Shown: piece by piece, positions 1 through 8,981 of the stretch | Numbering within the stretch: the stretch's first letter is position 1 | Layout: every line of letters begins with the position of its first letter | DNA from: Planctomicrobium sp051465645 | Lineage (GTDB): Bacteria; Planctomycetota; Planctomycetia; Planctomycetales; Planctomycetaceae | Length of the DNA: 64,000 nucleotides | Direction: 5' to 3' | Assembly: GCF_051465645.1 (NCBI RefSeq) | Contig: NZ_CP195790.1 | Location: 806,001 to 870,000 of the forward strand | Translations under genes and position numbers: made by a program | Notes under the pieces: model-generated | What the model saw: only the letters and a program-made list of their open reading frames with translations | Database searches by the model: none | Told to the model about the DNA's origin: nothing

Positions 1-20
1 CATGAGTTGAATCCTTCCGT
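1..20 (-). other. Possible start of a minus-strand gene leaving the window
   Basis: On the minus strand the window ends with an ATG at position 3, preceded by GGAAGGA about eight bases upstream (positions 12-18), which is a good Shine-Dalgarno match and spacing. A gene running leftwards out of the window would begin here, about 100 bases downstream of the ABC transporter stop. Only the start codon is visible, so nothing can be said about the product. Confidence 0.3.
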
Positions 21-104
21 GCTTCTTCTTTTTGACAGTCGTGCATCATCAATGCGTGTCACGCATCGATATAACGCTCTCTGATCATCAAGCTTCTCTC
101 ACAT

Positions 105-2072
105 TCATTGATGATGATTCCGGTGTCGGGCGACTTCTTTCTTTGGTCGCTCCTGAAGCTCTGTCGGAGCCGTTTGGGCTAAGATCATCTGGTGATACCG
201 GCCATCTACTTTTAGTAGCTCATTGTGAGTGCCGGCCTCACGGATACGCCCCTCTTCAATGACGAGAATCAGATCAGCATGTTGAATCGTGCTTAATCGG
301 TGTGCGATGACGAATGACGTCCGTCCATGCATGAGCTGTTGAAGCCCCTGCTGAATGAGTCGTTCACTCTCTGTGTCGAGATTGCTCGTTGCTTCATCAA
401 GAATCAGAATACGAGGATCAGCGAGCAATGCTCGGGCAATTGCCAGTCGCTGGCGTTGGCCTCCACTGAGCTTCACCCCTCGTTCCCCGATTGTCGCGTC
501 ATATCCGTGAGGGAGCGTTTTGATGAACTCGTCTGCATTTGCAAGTCGAGCAGCCGTCTCGATTTCTTCATGAGTTGCATCACGCCGGCCATACGCAATG
601 TTCTCTGCGACCGTCCCGTCGAAAAGAAACACCTCCTGCTCGACAACGCCGAGCAGCTGACGATAATTCTCGACATCGATGGATTGCAGATCATGCCCAT
701 CCAGAAGTACTCGACCGGAGGTCGGATCGTAGAATCTGGCGACGAGATTTGAGAGTGTTGTCTTCCCTGCACCGCTGGGGCCGACGAGCGCGACCATTTG
801 TCCCGGCTTAATCTCCAGATTGATGTCCTGGAGCGCCCAGCGACCTTCTGCTCCATACCGGAACGAGACGTTCTCGAATGTGATTCGACCTTCTGTTGTT
901 TCTTTCGAGATATGAGTCGCACCGGGAATTCGGGGCATCTCGCGATCTTCCCCCAGTACGTCCAGAACGCGATCGAGTGCAGACAGATTGTTCTGCAACG
1001 TCGCCGCGCTTTCCGCCAGAATGGCCAGTGGTTCCAGCAGCATGACGAGATACACCAGAAACATCATCAGATCGCCGGTCGTCAAGGTTCCTTGAAGCAC
1101 CTGCCAGCCGCCATAGAGCAGCAATCCGCCGGAGCCCAACGGAATCAACAGGTCCCAGACCATGTCGATCGCCCGCATCCACCACCAGACATAAAGTTCC
1201 TGTCGTCCCATCAAGTGGTTGTTGGTCATCAAACGTAACGTTTCTGTTCGTTGACGCCCGAATGCACGCACGATTCGAATTCCGGAAAATGCTTCAGTGG
1301 TGTGACTGTCGATTTCCTGTCGCCGTGCCCGAACATCTTTCGTTCGAGGACGAATTTCTCGAATCCACGTGCGATGAGTGAGATAGACGATCGGCAGAAT
1401 CAAAACTGCTCCAAGGAGCAATCGCCAGTCAACAATTGCCAGAACGATCAGGCTTCCCAGCAACTGCACAATCGCCCGCCAGGGGTTGTAGAGGAGTCCA
1501 AAAATCAGATCACCAACGCTGCCTGTGTCTTCACGCAACAGGCTTGCGACTCCACCGGATTTCATTGCTTGAACCCGAGGAAGTGGGAGGCGGATGACAT
1601 GTTCGAACAGCCTCTTGCGGATGGACATCTGCAGACGTTTCGTCGCGCGTGTGCCAGTCCAGCGACTCAGGATGCTCAAGCCTGACTTGAGAAATGAAAT
1701 CAGAGTGACACATCCTGCGAGCAGCAGCAGCAGCGACCAGCGATCCCGCGGAAGGAGACCTTGCAACCCTTCTGTTGGAAGCAGCTTGTCCCCGAGGACA
1801 TAATCGACGACGAATTTTGTCGCAGTGGGTGGAACCAGCCCCAACAGAGTTGCGATAGTCAGCGTGAACAACGCCCCAAGGACGCTGATTCGCTGGTTGC
1901 CTAACAAGTCCCAGAAGGCCCGGATCAGTTGCGAGGTTGTCCGTATTCGGCCGGTTGATGCAGCGGAAGTGGATGTTCCGCTTTGCTTCTGATTCGGATT
2001 TCGGGGCCGATGTTTGAGATCATTGAGATATTTTTGGAATTGCTGTCGGCTGGATCGAAGTGAAAATGTCAT
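105..2072 (-). CDS. ABC transporter, fused permease and ATPase (MsbA/exporter type)
   Basis: This is a half-size ABC exporter of 655 residues that would work as a homodimer in the inner membrane, moving a lipid, peptide or drug outwards at the cost of ATP. The first 50 residues are a polar, low-complexity extension. Six membrane segments follow between about 60 and 355. The nucleotide-binding domain has Walker A GPSGAGKTT near 431, signature LSGGQ at 535-539, Walker B ILILDEATS near 556 and the switch histidine in IAHRLS near 591, so all catalytic elements are intact. The ATG at 2072 is the only good start for the conserved region. The substrate cannot be told from sequence; close relatives include MsbA and heterologous multidrug exporters. 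No accessory gene sits beside it. Confidence 0.93.
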   Translation of the reverse strand: MTFSLRSSRQQFQKYLNDLKHRPRNPNQKQSGTSTSAASTGRIRTTSQLIRAFWDLLGNQRISVLGALFTLTIATLLGLVPPTATKFVVDYVLGDKLLPTEGLQGLLPRDRWSLLLLLAGCVTLISFLKSGLSILSRWTGTRATKRLQMSIRKRLFEHVIRLPLPRVQAMKSGGVASLLREDTGSVGDLIFGLLYNPWRAIVQLLGSLIVLAIVDWRLLLGAVLILPIVYLTHRTWIREIRPRTKDVRARRQEIDSHTTEAFSGIRIVRAFGRQRTETLRLMTNNHLMGRQELYVWWWMRAIDMVWDLLIPLGSGGLLLYGGWQVLQGTLTTGDLMMFLVYLVMLLEPLAILAESAATLQNNLSALDRVLDVLGEDREMPRIPGATHISKETTEGRITFENVSFRYGAEGRWALQDINLEIKPGQMVALVGPSGAGKTTLSNLVARFYDPTSGRVLLDGHDLQSIDVENYRQLLGVVEQEVFLFDGTVAENIAYGRRDATHEEIETAARLANADEFIKTLPHGYDATIGERGVKLSGGQRQRLAIARALLADPRILILDEATSNLDTESERLIQQGLQQLMHGRTSFVIAHRLSTIQHADLILVIEEGRIREAGTHNELLKVDGRYHQMILAQTAPTELQERPKKEVARHRNHHQ

Positions 2073-2235
2073 GCATCCATCATAGACCGGAGATGAAAAA
2101 TTCCGAGTCCTGAACTTGAAGAAGGTCTGTCTGGTGCGGACTGACTGATGACGACCCGCAGACTCATTGCCATCGATCTGTGGTCAGATAAAGCTCGACT
2201 GTTCGTTACACGCCAATGAAGGACTCAGGTTCCAA

Positions 2236-2265
2236 AAGAAAAGGAGCACCGTTTAGTGCTCCTTT
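2236..2265 (-). terminator. Rho-independent terminator of the DUF1501 gene
   Basis: A perfect 10-bp stem (AAAGGAGCAC / GTGCTCCTTT) with a 6-base loop is followed on the minus strand by a T-rich tract (TTTTCTTTT). It lies about 70 bases past the stop of the minus-strand DUF1501 gene. Confidence 0.8.
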
Positions 2266-2331
2266 GTAAAACGTCAGCTGGCGTTCGCCTGACGGGGCGA
2301 AACTGTTTGAGTCTGCATCGAGGAAGAATAC

Positions 2332-3795
2332 CTATGCAAGAAGCTCTTTGACGATCTTGGCTTCTGGATTCTCGATCAGGGAAACTTCTCGAGAGCCAAC
2401 TCGAAACTTGAGTTTGGTGTGATCCAGTCCCATCAGGTGCAACACTGTTGCCAGGTAGTCGTGGTGGGTCACGATTCCTTCGACAGCGTGGTGCCCGAAG
2501 TCATCTGTTTTCCCATGCACATATCCCCCGCGAATTCCTCCACCGGCCATCCATTGGCTGAAACCAAAGGTGTTGTGATCGCGACCAGCTTCGGCAGTGG
2601 AACCCCCTTCGCGAATTTGAACGACCGGGAGCCGGCCCATTTCGCCACCCCAGTGCACCAGCGTTGAATCGAGCAAACCGCGTTGTTTGAGATCTTTGAT
2701 CAGCGCGGCTGCCGGGCGATCGATCTCTTCACAGCATCTCGGCAATCCTGTGGCGATACTGCCGTGGTGGTCCCAGGACTGCCCGTTGTTGAAGATCTGG
2801 ATGTAGCGAACGCCGCGTTCAACCAGACGTCGTGCAATCAGGCAGCTCTCGGCGTAATGTTTGGTCTTGGGGTTATCAAGCCCATACATTTCCTGAGTTT
2901 CTTTTGTTTCTTTCGACAGATCGAATGCTTCTGTGGCTGCGAGCTGCATGTTTGCAGCAAGTTCGTAACCTGCAATGCGTGCTGAAAGATCGGTTTCACC
3001 TGGGAATCGCTTCAGGTGTTCTGCGTTCAGTTGTGAGATCAGATCCAACTGAGCACGCTGTGCATCCCCCATCAAATGTGGAGGTGGATCGAGATTGAGA
3101 ATACGTGGATTCGTCGGGCGAATCACGGTCCCCTGATAGATGGAAGGCAATGCTCCACTGGTCCAGTTATCGGCTCCCATCAATGGCATTCCGCTCTTAT
3201 GTGACATCGCCACATAAGCAGGAAGATTTTCCGACTCACATCCCAGGCCATTGGCGAGCCAGGAACCGAGAGTTGCCCGACCGGCGAGACCCACGCCCGT
3301 GTTCAGAGCGAACATGGACGGGACATGGTTGTTGACTCCGGTGTGCATGGAGCGAATCAGGGTAATGTCATCTGCAATCTGTCCGAGGTGTGGTACCAGA
3401 TCGGAGAGCTCCATTCCGCACTCTCCGCGAGGCTGGAACTTGGCAAGCGGAGCCATGATTTTGCGGCTTGCCTGACCTGCATTATCGAACTGCATTTTCC
3501 CCTGAAACTCTTGCCCGTCCCGTTTCCAGAGTTCAGGCTTCGGATCGAACATGTCGATCTGGCTCGGCCCGCCAATCATGAACATCGAGATCATCGCTCG
3601 AGCTTGCGGAGGATGATGCGGAGCCTTGGCAGTGAGGTCGAAGACTTGCGGGTCAAGCGGGCGTTGCAAGCCGACATTAGGAGCTTCTGCTGCGAGCAGA
3701 CCATCCTTCTTCAACAACCACGAAGACGCCATCCCTCCCAGTGAAAATGCGGAGGCGGAAAGAAAATGCCGACGTGAGCAGAGTTTTGCGGTCAT
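2332..3795 (-). CDS. DUF1501 family exported protein
   Basis: This 487-residue protein belongs to the DUF1501 family, which is greatly expanded in planctomycetes and distantly related to the sulfatase/alkaline phosphatase fold; its biochemical role is not established. The N-terminus has a Tat-type signal (SRRHFLSASAF at about 7-17) with a hydrophobic stretch ending near residue 35. Family hallmarks are FMIGGPSQIDMFDPKPE near 72-90, the RSMHTGVNNH block, the RRLVERGVRYIQ block and WGGEMGR in the C-terminal third. It lies 85 bases after the PSCyt gene on the same strand and is almost certainly co-transcribed with it, the usual pairing in this phylum. A strong terminator follows. Confidence 0.93.
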   Translation of the reverse strand: MTAKLCSRRHFLSASAFSLGGMASSWLLKKDGLLAAEAPNVGLQRPLDPQVFDLTAKAPHHPPQARAMISMFMIGGPSQIDMFDPKPELWKRDGQEFQGKMQFDNAGQASRKIMAPLAKFQPRGECGMELSDLVPHLGQIADDITLIRSMHTGVNNHVPSMFALNTGVGLAGRATLGSWLANGLGCESENLPAYVAMSHKSGMPLMGADNWTSGALPSIYQGTVIRPTNPRILNLDPPPHLMGDAQRAQLDLISQLNAEHLKRFPGETDLSARIAGYELAANMQLAATEAFDLSKETKETQEMYGLDNPKTKHYAESCLIARRLVERGVRYIQIFNNGQSWDHHGSIATGLPRCCEEIDRPAAALIKDLKQRGLLDSTLVHWGGEMGRLPVVQIREGGSTAEAGRDHNTFGFSQWMAGGGIRGGYVHGKTDDFGHHAVEGIVTHHDYLATVLHLMGLDHTKLKFRVGSREVSLIENPEAKIVKELLA

Positions 3796-3880
3796 CTCAG
3801 TCTTCTCGATTCTGCTTCGTTGTTGAATCGTGATGTTTTCTGAACGTTGAGTTTCCAGTCAGCGACAATGAATCGTCGCG

Positions 3881-6529
3881 CTACTCCACGTACAGGAAAC
3901 GATTGGTGGCAACTACTGACTGAGCCAGTGATGCGAAGGCTCCAATTTGTACCAGATCAGGCTGATCTTTCAGTCGCTTCTTCCAGGTCGCGTCTGTTGA
4001 TCCCTGCAATCGTTCAATTTGCTTTGCAACGAAGGCTCGGCACATCTCTCGTTCTTCCGGTGTCGCAGTCGAGGCCAGAAGTCTCAAGAACAATTCGTCA
4101 ATCGCCTTGTCCAGTTGTGAATCGTCCATCGGGTTGGATGCAACCAGATCTCTCGCGATCACTTCTGAGGTGTCGATGATTGACGCGTCGTTCAACAGCA
4201 AGAGCGCTTGTGGAGCAACGTTTGTCGCTTTGCGGCTCTGACAGTTTGGAGTCATCACAGGCAAATCGAACGCATCCAGGAATGTCAGCGGAACATTTCT
4301 GCGGAACTGCACATAAAGGCTGCGTCGAAACTTCGCGTCGCCAATGTCTTTCACCCCTTGCGGGAGCGAATTGGTATAGATTTCTTCGCCAATGACCGCC
4401 CGCCCATCCATTTCCCGCCCAACCGGGATGGATGTTCCTCCGACAGTCGGTGAAAGCTTTCCAGTTGCGGCGATCATGGCGTCGCGGATTGATTCTGCAT
4501 CGAGGCGTCGCAGATTCATTCGCCCGAACAGTCGATTCTCTGCATCGACTTCATCAAGTTGTTGCGTCCGTTGTGAACTCTGCTTGTATGTGCGCGAAGT
4601 GACAATCAGTTTATGAATTCGCTTCAATCGCCAGCCTCCTTCAACCAACTCAGCGGCGAGCCAGTCAAGAAGTTCAGGATGTGTTGGCTTATCACCAGCG
4701 AGCCCGAAATCACCGGGAGTACCGACAATTCCTTTCCCGAAATGGTGTGCCCACATGCGGTTCACTGCAACTCGTGCGGTCAGCGGGTGGCGTTCGCTCG
4801 TCAAAATCGATGCGTAAGCTAGCCGGCGCCCGGATGAAGGCAAATCGGCGGACTTTTCTGCAATCGTGGGATTGTCGAGAGATCGGGCGATGACAAAAAG
4901 TTCGCCAGGAGTCACGTCCTTAATCGGCTGTCCCGGATCGCCTCGAAACAAGACCGAACTCTTCGGAAGTGGGGCAGCCTTCTCGGAGATCCCCATCACC
5001 ATCACTCGAGGAGGTTTCGTCGCATTCAGCGCGTCGATTTCCTTCTGCTGGTCACTGAGCTTTGCCAGTTCTTTGGGGTTATAAAGGTTCAGACGCTGTT
5101 GAATAATTGGAACCGGATGCAATCGCGGAAATCGATTCAGATTCTCCTGTTCCTCTTTTGTGCGATCTTTGGCAGCTTTCTCGACGATGGCGACGAGCGT
5201 TTCCCGTTCTGCTTCGGGAATCTCAAGGACGACCTTTTCGTATTCTGCTTGAGCAATGACTCGCTTGGCTTCGTTGAGAACTTTAGTCAGTTCAGCCGCC
5301 TTGGCTGCAATTTCCTTTTCCTGTTCAAGAATCGATTTTGGAGTGACATCCAGCAGACGTTCTTGAGGCCGCTTCCAGGTGGCGATTGGAAGTGCCGGAT
5401 CGAAGATGGCCCGATACCGGTAATAGTCTTCTGCGGAAATTGGATCGTAACGGTGATCGTGACATTGGGCACAACCAATCGTAACTCCCATCGTTGCTGT
5501 CGAGACGATCGAGATCAGATCGGCAACTGCCTGATGGCGGTTGGGAATCGTATTCTCTGCGTTCGTGACGTCCGGCCCCATGCGGAGAAACCCCGTCGCA
5601 GCGAGCAGTCGCATGTGTTCCGGGTTGTCTGGATCTGGGGTCCCTTTGATCAGTTCATCGCCGGCAAGCTGTTCTGTGAGGAACTGATTGTAAGGAATGT
5701 CGTTGTTGAACGAATTGATGACATAGTCACGGTATCGCCAGGCGTGTGGGCGTGCAGTGTCCTTGACCAAGGCTCCGTCGGTTTCTGCAAAGCCGGCAAC
5801 ATCAAGCCAGTGGCGTCCCCAGCGTTCACCATAATGTGGTGAAGCGAGCAGGGAGTCCACGAGTTTTTCATAAGCGTCTGGCGACTCGTCTTTGATGAAC
5901 GCCTGAACTTGTTCTGGTGTCGGAGGCAATCCCGTCAGGTCAAAGCTGAGTCGGCGAATCAATGTCTGGCGGTCAGCTTCTGGTGAAAATGTCACACCGG
6001 CTTTCACAAGTTGCTCTGCAATGAAAGCATCCAGCGCCGAAGAAACTTCAACACCAGCCGGAGTCGGGACTGGCGGACGCTGCACTGGTTGAAAAGACCA
6101 GTGCCCGAGTTCTTCAGGTGTATAGCGTGCGTCTTCGACATTCTCTGGCTCCGGGCGAAGCGTTGGGCAACCCGCTTCGATCCACTGCCGAATCAGATTT
6201 TTCTCGCTCGCAGAGAGTTTCTTTTCGCCCTCTGGCATCTCGTCAGATTCGATTCGCTGCCACAGCAGACTCTGGTCTGGAGATTTCTCACTGATTGCGG
6301 AACCGGATTCTCCCCCGGAGACCATCAGGCGAACCAGTCTCAAGTCGAGACCGCCCTGATGCTTCGCCTCTTCACCGTGACACTGAAAACACATCGCCTT
6401 GAATATGGGGCGGATATGCGATTCGTAAACGATTTTCTGCTCTGAAGATTCAGCAGCCTGACACGGTTGCATCAGACCGACGAAAAGCGAAGCTGCAGCG
6501 GTCCAGATGCGGTAGGTCTGTGCGTTCAT
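3881..6529 (-). CDS. PSCyt1/DUF1549/DUF1553 planctomycete cytochrome protein
   Basis: An exported multidomain protein of about 882 residues with the planctomycete order: signal peptide, cytochrome c-like PSCyt1 domain with a CxxCH haem motif (CFQCH, about residue 50), DUF1549/PSCyt2, and C-terminal DUF1553/PSD1. A second CxxCH (CAQCH, near 355) lies in the DUF1549 part. Charged, coiled-coil-like sequence occupies about 400-480. The family is thought to act in the periplasm in redox steps linked to degradation of complex substrates, but no activity is proven. I chose the ATG at 6529, preceded by GAGG, over the upstream TTG at 6541. It is the first gene of a two-gene unit with the DUF1501 gene. 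Confidence 0.92.
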   Translation of the reverse strand: MNAQTYRIWTAAASLFVGLMQPCQAAESSEQKIVYESHIRPIFKAMCFQCHGEEAKHQGGLDLRLVRLMVSGGESGSAISEKSPDQSLLWQRIESDEMPEGEKKLSASEKNLIRQWIEAGCPTLRPEPENVEDARYTPEELGHWSFQPVQRPPVPTPAGVEVSSALDAFIAEQLVKAGVTFSPEADRQTLIRRLSFDLTGLPPTPEQVQAFIKDESPDAYEKLVDSLLASPHYGERWGRHWLDVAGFAETDGALVKDTARPHAWRYRDYVINSFNNDIPYNQFLTEQLAGDELIKGTPDPDNPEHMRLLAATGFLRMGPDVTNAENTIPNRHQAVADLISIVSTATMGVTIGCAQCHDHRYDPISAEDYYRYRAIFDPALPIATWKRPQERLLDVTPKSILEQEKEIAAKAAELTKVLNEAKRVIAQAEYEKVVLEIPEAERETLVAIVEKAAKDRTKEEQENLNRFPRLHPVPIIQQRLNLYNPKELAKLSDQQKEIDALNATKPPRVMVMGISEKAAPLPKSSVLFRGDPGQPIKDVTPGELFVIARSLDNPTIAEKSADLPSSGRRLAYASILTSERHPLTARVAVNRMWAHHFGKGIVGTPGDFGLAGDKPTHPELLDWLAAELVEGGWRLKRIHKLIVTSRTYKQSSQRTQQLDEVDAENRLFGRMNLRRLDAESIRDAMIAATGKLSPTVGGTSIPVGREMDGRAVIGEEIYTNSLPQGVKDIGDAKFRRSLYVQFRRNVPLTFLDAFDLPVMTPNCQSRKATNVAPQALLLLNDASIIDTSEVIARDLVASNPMDDSQLDKAIDELFLRLLASTATPEEREMCRAFVAKQIERLQGSTDATWKKRLKDQPDLVQIGAFASLAQSVVATNRFLYVE

Positions 6530-7083
6530 GTCGAACCTCAATTCAGCAAGACCAATACTTCAGCCCGAAGTGTCGAGCATGAGTTTGACGAGGTGGGAAT
6601 CCTGCAATTCAAAATATGGAGGGACTTCTGAAGCTACTTTATTATCGCCGGTAATGCAAGAACTTCGCGTTCGATCTACTGGAATGGGGGCAGTAATTCG
6701 TCCTTGCTTCGGGAGCCGAATGCGTCGCTTTATTCAGGTTGGGGCAATCACTCAATCAGTGGGGTTGTTTTCTGAGGCCTATTTCCTGCTGAACAGCGAT
6801 TTTCTGGACTCAACCGGTTCTGTCTCTCCACTTGCCGCGAAGCAGCCGTCCCGTAATGGCAGTTTCTGTGGCCAGAAAGTGGTGGTTGGTCATCCCGGAA
6901 ATAGCAGAATGATCATGTGTATGAGTCTCCAAGTATTGATGAAGCTTGGGGATTTCGCGGAGAGAGGCCGAGTACTCTGTGGTTGAGAATACTCGGCCTC
7001 TCTCTCAAGTTCATTGTCGGACCCCGTATATTGCGGGACGCACACTGTGATATTCCTTCATCGGAACGGATATCAAACGAAAA
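6530..7083. other. Intergenic region with one strong hairpin
   Basis: This gap lies between the start of the PSCyt gene and the stop of the Kef-type gene, both on the minus strand. It must hold the PSCyt promoter, but I see no convincing -35/-10 pair. A plus-strand open frame spans 6528-6986 without domain-like sequence and I do not consider it a gene. The one clear element is the hairpin at 6960-7004. Confidence 0.5.
6960..7004 (-). terminator. Perfect 15-bp hairpin downstream of the Kef-type gene
   Basis: GAGAGAGGCCGAGTA at 6960-6974 is perfectly repeated in inverted form at 6990-7004, with a 15-base loop. It lies about 80 bases past the stop of the minus-strand antiporter gene. There is no T tract on either side, so it may be a weak terminator or an mRNA 3'-end stabiliser rather than a classical intrinsic terminator. 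Confidence 0.55.
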
Positions 7084-8790
7084 TCAATGGGGACGAGTCT
7101 CCGTGTTGCTCAGGTGGTCGTGGTCGTCATGATTGGCGGCGAGACACTCGTCAAGTTCATTCAACCATTGTTCACTTTCCTGCCCGAGACGTGCTCCCAC
7201 TTCCTCTTCGTCTCCAATGACCGCGCTGGCGCCAGCATCGAGGAAGTCATTTGTGTATCGCTGGTAACGGGACCGAACAGTGATGTGAGTGTGCGGTGCG
7301 ATGCGTCTGATCTCCTGCAGGATTCGCATGGCCGCTTTATGGTCAGGGATCGTGACAATGACGATGTGCGCCTTCTCGACGTGACAATGTTCGAGAACTT
7401 CGGAACTGGACGCATCTCCGATATGGGCAATAAAGCCCAGTGCTGCGGCGTCAAGAAGTCCTCGCTGGTTCAGGTCAATGACATGAACTCGTTCACCACG
7501 ACCAATGAACGGCTCTGCAGCAAGCCGACCGGCGGGGCCAAAGCCAATGATGACGATGTCCGGGTGGTGGCTATGGTCGTCATCATTCTGAAGTCCGGCT
7601 TTGTGTTTTGCTCCCCCCAGCTTTGCGAGACGTGCCCCGAGAGGCAGAGCATTGGAAACAAGAATTGGAGTTGCAAACAGACTCGCGATAATGGTGGAAA
7701 TCACAAGCATATGGGTCTCGGGAGTGATGATCGAACTCTCCCTTCCAATATTCGCCAGAACGAAGCCGAACTCACCAATCTGCGCAAGACAGATCCCGGT
7801 TGCAGCGGCAACGTGATGAGGCTGCCCGACCATCCGAAAGATGGCCCAAATGATCCCGGCTTTTCCGACGATCACAATGGCCGTCACCAGAATCACTAAC
7901 GGAGCATTTTGAACGATCCAGACCGGACTGGCGAACATTCCGGCTGAACCAAAAAACAACGTCAGCAGAACTGTTCTGAGAGAGGAAATGTCGGATCGAA
8001 TTTGCGTCGCGAATGCCGAACTTCCAAGAAACATCCCCGCCACGAATGCCCCGAGCGACGGTGAAATATCGGCTCGAATCGCCAGCCAGGTTGAACCAAG
8101 TCCAACGACCACGGCCAATATCAGCGTCAGCTCTCGATTGCGGTCGAGCGTCAATGTTCCCAGCAAACGGACAGCAAGAATGTTCAGTCCGATGTGCAGA
8201 ACGAGAATCAAACCGGTTGCTGCCAATAACGTTTTTCCGACATCCAAAGCAATGTCGCCAGGGGTTCCGCCATGTGCCAGAAATGTCATTAACATGGCGA
8301 GGGGAACAACTGCAATATCTTGCGTCAGCAGGACTGCAAGAGTGTTGCGCCCATGCAGGCTGTCCATCTCTGATCGTTCCATCAGAACTCGCAGAACGCA
8401 GGCTGTGCTGCTTAGCGAGATCAGCGCCCCGACCGCGACCGCTTCGACGAGTCCCAACCTCATGCCGAGGAAGAGGCAAGTTCCAAACACGGCGGTCAGA
8501 ATGACCTGAAGGGCACCGGATGCCAGTGTTTTCGCACCAAGTGAAAGCAATCGCCCGAGTGAGAACTCAAGCCCCAGACTGAAGAGCAGCAGGGCGACGC
8601 CCAACTCGGCAAGTACCTCAATTTCGTCTTCCGAATGGATGATGTGGAGACTTCCGGGGCCACCCAGGAACATTCCGGCCAGTAAATACCCCAGCATGGG
8701 GCTTTGTCCGAATCGTGCAAACAGGCCACCGGACAGCATGCAGGCGCCCAGGAGCAAGACAACGTTATACAGAAGATTCCAATGTTCCAT
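7084..8790 (-). CDS. Kef/YbaL-type cation:proton antiporter (CPA2) with RCK/TrkA-N domain
   Basis: A 568-residue monovalent cation:proton antiporter of the CPA2 family. The N-terminal two thirds (about 1-390) form roughly 12-13 membrane helices, with family motifs such as LLFSLGLEFS, LSSTACVLRVL, LTQDIAVVPLAM and AQIGEFGFVL. A cytoplasmic RCK/TrkA-N domain starts near 408 with the nucleotide-binding glycine motif GFGPAG and the acidic residue of VIDLN. The tail is histidine- and aspartate-rich. The domain order matches KefB/KefC/YbaL, so potassium or sodium efflux gated by NAD(H) or glutathione adducts is likely, but the ion is not certain. No KefF/KefG-type ancillary flavoprotein gene is adjacent. 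Confidence 0.9.
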   Translation of the reverse strand: MEHWNLLYNVVLLLGACMLSGGLFARFGQSPMLGYLLAGMFLGGPGSLHIIHSEDEIEVLAELGVALLLFSLGLEFSLGRLLSLGAKTLASGALQVILTAVFGTCLFLGMRLGLVEAVAVGALISLSSTACVLRVLMERSEMDSLHGRNTLAVLLTQDIAVVPLAMLMTFLAHGGTPGDIALDVGKTLLAATGLILVLHIGLNILAVRLLGTLTLDRNRELTLILAVVVGLGSTWLAIRADISPSLGAFVAGMFLGSSAFATQIRSDISSLRTVLLTLFFGSAGMFASPVWIVQNAPLVILVTAIVIVGKAGIIWAIFRMVGQPHHVAAATGICLAQIGEFGFVLANIGRESSIITPETHMLVISTIIASLFATPILVSNALPLGARLAKLGGAKHKAGLQNDDDHSHHPDIVIIGFGPAGRLAAEPFIGRGERVHVIDLNQRGLLDAAALGFIAHIGDASSSEVLEHCHVEKAHIVIVTIPDHKAAMRILQEIRRIAPHTHITVRSRYQRYTNDFLDAGASAVIGDEEEVGARLGQESEQWLNELDECLAANHDDHDHLSNTETRPH

Positions 8791-8981
8791 AAACCAGCTT
8801 TCAGGCGGTTTTCAAATTCGAAGAGTCATGATGGTGTTTACTCGATTTCGACTTTGATGATGAAATTCATCAGTCGTTCAGTCGAACTGGATTGTCTTTG
8901 AGTTTCTTTACTCGCTTCCTGCATTGCTGCGAGATCGTGAACCCTTTATTGCGTGGTGACATGCTCGTCTACTAAGTCGAA

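Noticed and set aside
5099..5842. Plus-strand open frame of 247 codons antisense to the PSCyt gene
   Set aside because: Shadow of the well-supported PSCyt gene on the other strand; cysteine- and phenylalanine-rich nonsense sequence.
6528..6986. Plus-strand open frame of 152 codons between the PSCyt and Kef-type genes
   Set aside because: No recognisable features, overlaps the PSCyt start and the hairpin; composition looks non-coding.
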